Of a stretch of DNA of 64,000 nt, positions 61,733 to 64,000 are shown in pieces (the stretch's first letter is position 1; each line of letters opens with the position of its first letter). Source of the stretch: G963677185 sp963677185 (GTDB taxonomy: Bacteria; Bacillota; Syntrophomonadia; Syntrophomonadales; Syntrophomonadaceae); the NCBI GenBank assembly GCA_963677185.1, contig OY781889.1, positions 2,480,001-2,544,000 of the forward strand. The letters are read 5' to 3'. Made by a program: the position numbers and the translations under genes. Below the pieces are notes generated by a model. That model searched no databases and was not told the DNA's origin. It saw only the letters and a program-made list of their open reading frames with translations.

Positions 61733-63424
61733 CTAATATGTACGTCTGAAGATTGTATATACCAAATATAATCCCAGCATGAAAGACATTACAAAGCCTA
61801 TCTCTGGCAGGGGAACCGAGGCCAGCAGTGAAGTGGTTCCCTTGGTGGCCATGGCCAGCGAGGAGCCAATTATCAGCGCAGCGGTAACCACCGAAATGGA
61901 CAGGCGATTGGCGAACATATCCACCAGTTTCAGGAATTCCCGGATATTAGTCAGTTCTATGTCTATCCCGAAATCTCCTTCTTCCATAAGTTCCAGTATG
62001 GACAGCACCTTATTGGGCAGATTCTTGGCAAAATACGAGTAGTCAGACACCGTATCCCTGACCGATGTTTTAATCCGGCCCAGGGAATAACGCTCCTTGA
62101 TAATCCTTTTCGCATAGGGTTCTGCCATCTCAGATATTGCCAGGTCTGGATCCAGGGTGCGGATAATGCCTTCCACGCTTATAAGCATCTTGACTATCAA
62201 TGCCAGTTCGGAAGGCAGCCTGACCTGGTGCTTGGCGGTCAGGTTGATTAACTCTTGCAAGGCTTCGCCCAGGTTGATTTCCGCCAGGGGAACCCCGTAA
62301 TATTTGCGCTGCAGCCGGGCGATGTCCTTGCGGAATGTTTCGCGGTGCACTTTGCCAGTGTCGGATATGCCCAGGGCCAGCAGGCTTTGCATAACCCCGT
62401 TGACATCGTACCGCACCATGGCCAGGATCAAGTCCATTATGTTTTGTTTGAGAATGTGGTCGATCTGTCCGGTTTGCCCAAAATCATAGAATATGATGCG
62501 ATTGTCAGGCAGAACAGAAAAATTTCCCGGATGGGGATCGGCGTGAAAGAAACCCTTATAATATACCTGGTCGAACATGGTTCCGATAAGGTAATCGCAT
62601 ACCACCTTGACATCAATACCGGCCGCCTTGAGCTCATCCACTTCGGTTATTTTGATACCGCTCACATATTCCATGACCAGCACCTTCTGAGTCGAAAGAT
62701 GCCAGAATATCCGGGGAATGACCACCCGGTCCTCGCCCAGGTCAGCCCTGAAACGGTCGGCGTTGCGGCCTTCACGGGTGAAATCCATCTCACCTTGCAA
62801 AGCTACTTCGAATTCCTTTACAATATCCCGAACATGATAGAGGCGGCCCCATTCGGTCCGCTTTTCAGCCATGCGGGCAATATCGTAGAGGATCTCCATA
62901 TCGTCCCTGACCATGTTCTGCACTCCGGGGCGCTGCACTTTGACCGCCACATCTTCGCCGCTGATCAGCCGGGCACGGTGCACCTGGCCAATAGACGCCG
63001 CAGCAAGCGGTTCGACCTCGAAGTAGGAAAAGGTATCGTCCATGTCGATGCCTTCTGCCTCCAGGACAGCTCTTACCTCTTCGATGGACACCGGGGCTAC
63101 ATTGTCCTGCAGCTTCTGCAGTTCATACAGAAATTCACGGGGAATCAAGTCAGGGCGCATGCTGAGTATCTGCCCGAGTTTTACGAAGGTCACACCCAGT
63201 TCCTCGATGGCCAGGCGTACTTTAACCGCTACTTTCGTGGTAGCAGCCGCTTCCTTCTCCTTGCCGGACAGTTTGTAGCGCACCCAGTCAAGGCCGCTGG
63301 CCACAAAGCTGATTCCATGCTTGGTCAGCACTTCGGTTACCTGTTTGTAGCGCCTGATGTTACTCAGCCTGCGAATCCGGAAAGCCACACGCCATCCCCC
63401 TCGAATCAGTTTGCGATGCGTCAT
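61733..63424 (-). CDS. UbiB/ABC1-family atypical kinase
   Basis: A 563-residue member of the UbiB/COQ8 family. It has the KxGQ motif (FVKLGQILSMRPDLIP), the alanine-rich loop PLAAASIGQVHRA, VKVQRPGV, HADPHPGNF and the metal-binding DFG. Two C-terminal membrane helices (about 505-528 and 537-558) are present. In quinone-using bacteria the family supports ubiquinone synthesis; in anaerobic Firmicutes its role is not known. No clear ribosome binding site stands before ATG 63424. Confidence 0.88.
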   Translation of the reverse strand: MTHRKLIRGGWRVAFRIRRLSNIRRYKQVTEVLTKHGISFVASGLDWVRYKLSGKEKEAAATTKVAVKVRLAIEELGVTFVKLGQILSMRPDLIPREFLYELQKLQDNVAPVSIEEVRAVLEAEGIDMDDTFSYFEVEPLAAASIGQVHRARLISGEDVAVKVQRPGVQNMVRDDMEILYDIARMAEKRTEWGRLYHVRDIVKEFEVALQGEMDFTREGRNADRFRADLGEDRVVIPRIFWHLSTQKVLVMEYVSGIKITEVDELKAAGIDVKVVCDYLIGTMFDQVYYKGFFHADPHPGNFSVLPDNRIIFYDFGQTGQIDHILKQNIMDLILAMVRYDVNGVMQSLLALGISDTGKVHRETFRKDIARLQRKYYGVPLAEINLGEALQELINLTAKHQVRLPSELALIVKMLISVEGIIRTLDPDLAISEMAEPYAKRIIKERYSLGRIKTSVRDTVSDYSYFAKNLPNKVLSILELMEEGDFGIDIELTNIREFLKLVDMFANRLSISVVTAALIIGSSLAMATKGTTSLLASVPLPEIGFVMSFMLGLYLVYTIFRRTY

Positions 63425-63491
63425 TAACCAGGCGGGTGCATTGCTGCAACCCCTGACATGGGAAACTGCAATTATGATACAAATGCTTTCA

Positions 63492-63517
63492 GGCCGGTGA
63501 ATACGGTCTCACCGGCC
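63492..63517 (-). terminator. Hairpin between phasin-like gene and ubiB-like gene
   Basis: A perfect 9-bp stem GGCCGGTGA/TCACCGGCC with an eight-base loop. No T-run follows on the minus strand, so it may be a partial terminator or stability element. Confidence 0.45.
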
Positions 63518-63534
63518 CAATATTATCTATTAGC

Positions 63535-63843
63535 TCACTGTAATTTGGATTCTATGGTCTTCAAACGTTCGGAAACTTCGTCAAACTCTTCCTTGGAAAC
63601 TAAATTCTGGCTGTCGCCTTTCCAGTAGGTTACTTCAGAACGGAGAACTTCCTTGAGGTGTTTGCGATCTTCTTCGCGTTTTTGCATGATGCTGTCGATA
63701 TGCTGCTTGGCCTGCTCACGTGACATTTCACCGCGTTCCACCAGTTCGTTCATGACTTCTTCCAGTTTGCTGCGATTCACATTTTCTTTTACCACAGCCG
63801 CTATCCCGAATCCGATGTTAAGCACTTTCGTAATAAATCCCAT
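63535..63843 (-). CDS. Phasin-like protein
   Basis: A 102-residue, highly charged helical protein: a hydrophobic N-terminal segment (MGFITKVLNIGFGIAAVV) followed by amphipathic, coiled-coil-like helices rich in Glu, Lys and Arg. This is the pattern of short PhaF/PhaI-type phasins, which coat polyhydroxyalkanoate granules. ATG 63843 is preceded by AAGGAGTGA; the frame opening at 63864 lies upstream of that site and is not used. Other coiled-coil proteins could look similar. Confidence 0.65.
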   Translation of the reverse strand: MGFITKVLNIGFGIAAVVKENVNRSKLEEVMNELVERGEMSREQAKQHIDSIMQKREEDRKHLKEVLRSEVTYWKGDSQNLVSKEEFDEVSERLKTIESKLQ

Positions 63844-63888
63844 AAGATCACTCCTTAAAATCAAATTGGCATATTTGCGATTGCATAC

Positions 63889-63897
63889 ATTATATCA
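63889..63897 (-). promoter_or_regulatory. Extended -10 promoter of the phasin-like gene
   Basis: On the minus strand TGATATAAT, a TG-extended perfect -10, lies 45 bases before the ATG. The -35 region is weak. Confidence 0.5.
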
Positions 63898-64000
63898 CAG
63901 CTGAAAACAGTTTGTTCCCATCCCTGAAGGCAGCGCTTTATAAGCTGCGGCCAAGAAAAAGCGCGGTTATTTCTATATTAATGCCTGAACATATTTGTTA

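Overview
The window looks like part of a Firmicutes chromosome of the Clostridia type, roughly balanced in GC. The evidence is a Gram-positive type replicative polymerase (PolC), the conserved block rimP-nusA-ylxR-ylxQ-infB-rbfA-nrnA-truB-ribF-rpsO-pnp-M16 peptidase-dut, strong AGGAGG ribosome binding sites with many TTG and GTG starts, and sigma-A-like promoters. A phasin-like gene suggests polyhydroxyalkanoate storage. Together with a type IV pilus locus and a Gram-negative-style SAM decarboxylase this fits Syntrophomonadaceae or a relative; that placement is inference, not proof.

Layout. 1-4.2 kb: a chain of a truncated unknown gene, a methyltransferase, a hotdog thioesterase and a DinG-type helicase. 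4.2-6.3 kb (minus): DUF2225 protein and a first PilT. 6.4-14.8 kb: lepB, surE, an EF-G-like GTPase, an MscS channel and a PolC that lacks its proofreading exonuclease. 15-16 kb: speD behind a perfect 22-bp palindrome. 16-29.6 kb: the translation/RNA superoperon, including an infB with a 69-bp tandem repeat and a pnp that appears to start at ATT. 29.7-33.7 kb: guaB, a radical SAM protein, a 37-bp-arm inverted repeat, corA with a structured switch-like leader, and a strictly phased array of 23 heptamers.

33.7-57.6 kb is the pilus and surface-sugar region. yqeG-aroE-aroK-pilB-pilT-pilC-pilA starts it and the prepilin peptidase closes it. Between pilA and the peptidase lie about 16 kb of sugar genes: two tandem GT-C type membrane glycosyltransferases; rfbF, rfbG and rfbH for CDP-4-keto-3,6-dideoxyglucose; a C-methyltransferase; an acetolactate-synthase-like thiamine enzyme; a NeuB-SAF-cupin fusion; a HAD phosphatase; an epimerase/reductase; and a GtrA/GtrB-like pair. 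Several of these genes and their spacers are clearly more AT-rich than their neighbours, which suggests acquisition. The working model is that the cassette makes an unusual branched and/or chain-extended deoxysugar, loads it on a lipid carrier and puts it on the pilus or another surface polymer. This is the best candidate for an undescribed system here.

57.6-64 kb: a tRNA-Gln(CUG), a TGS-like/uridine-kinase-like nucleoside kinase, an OmpR/PhoR-type two-component pair, a UbiB-family kinase and the phasin-like protein.
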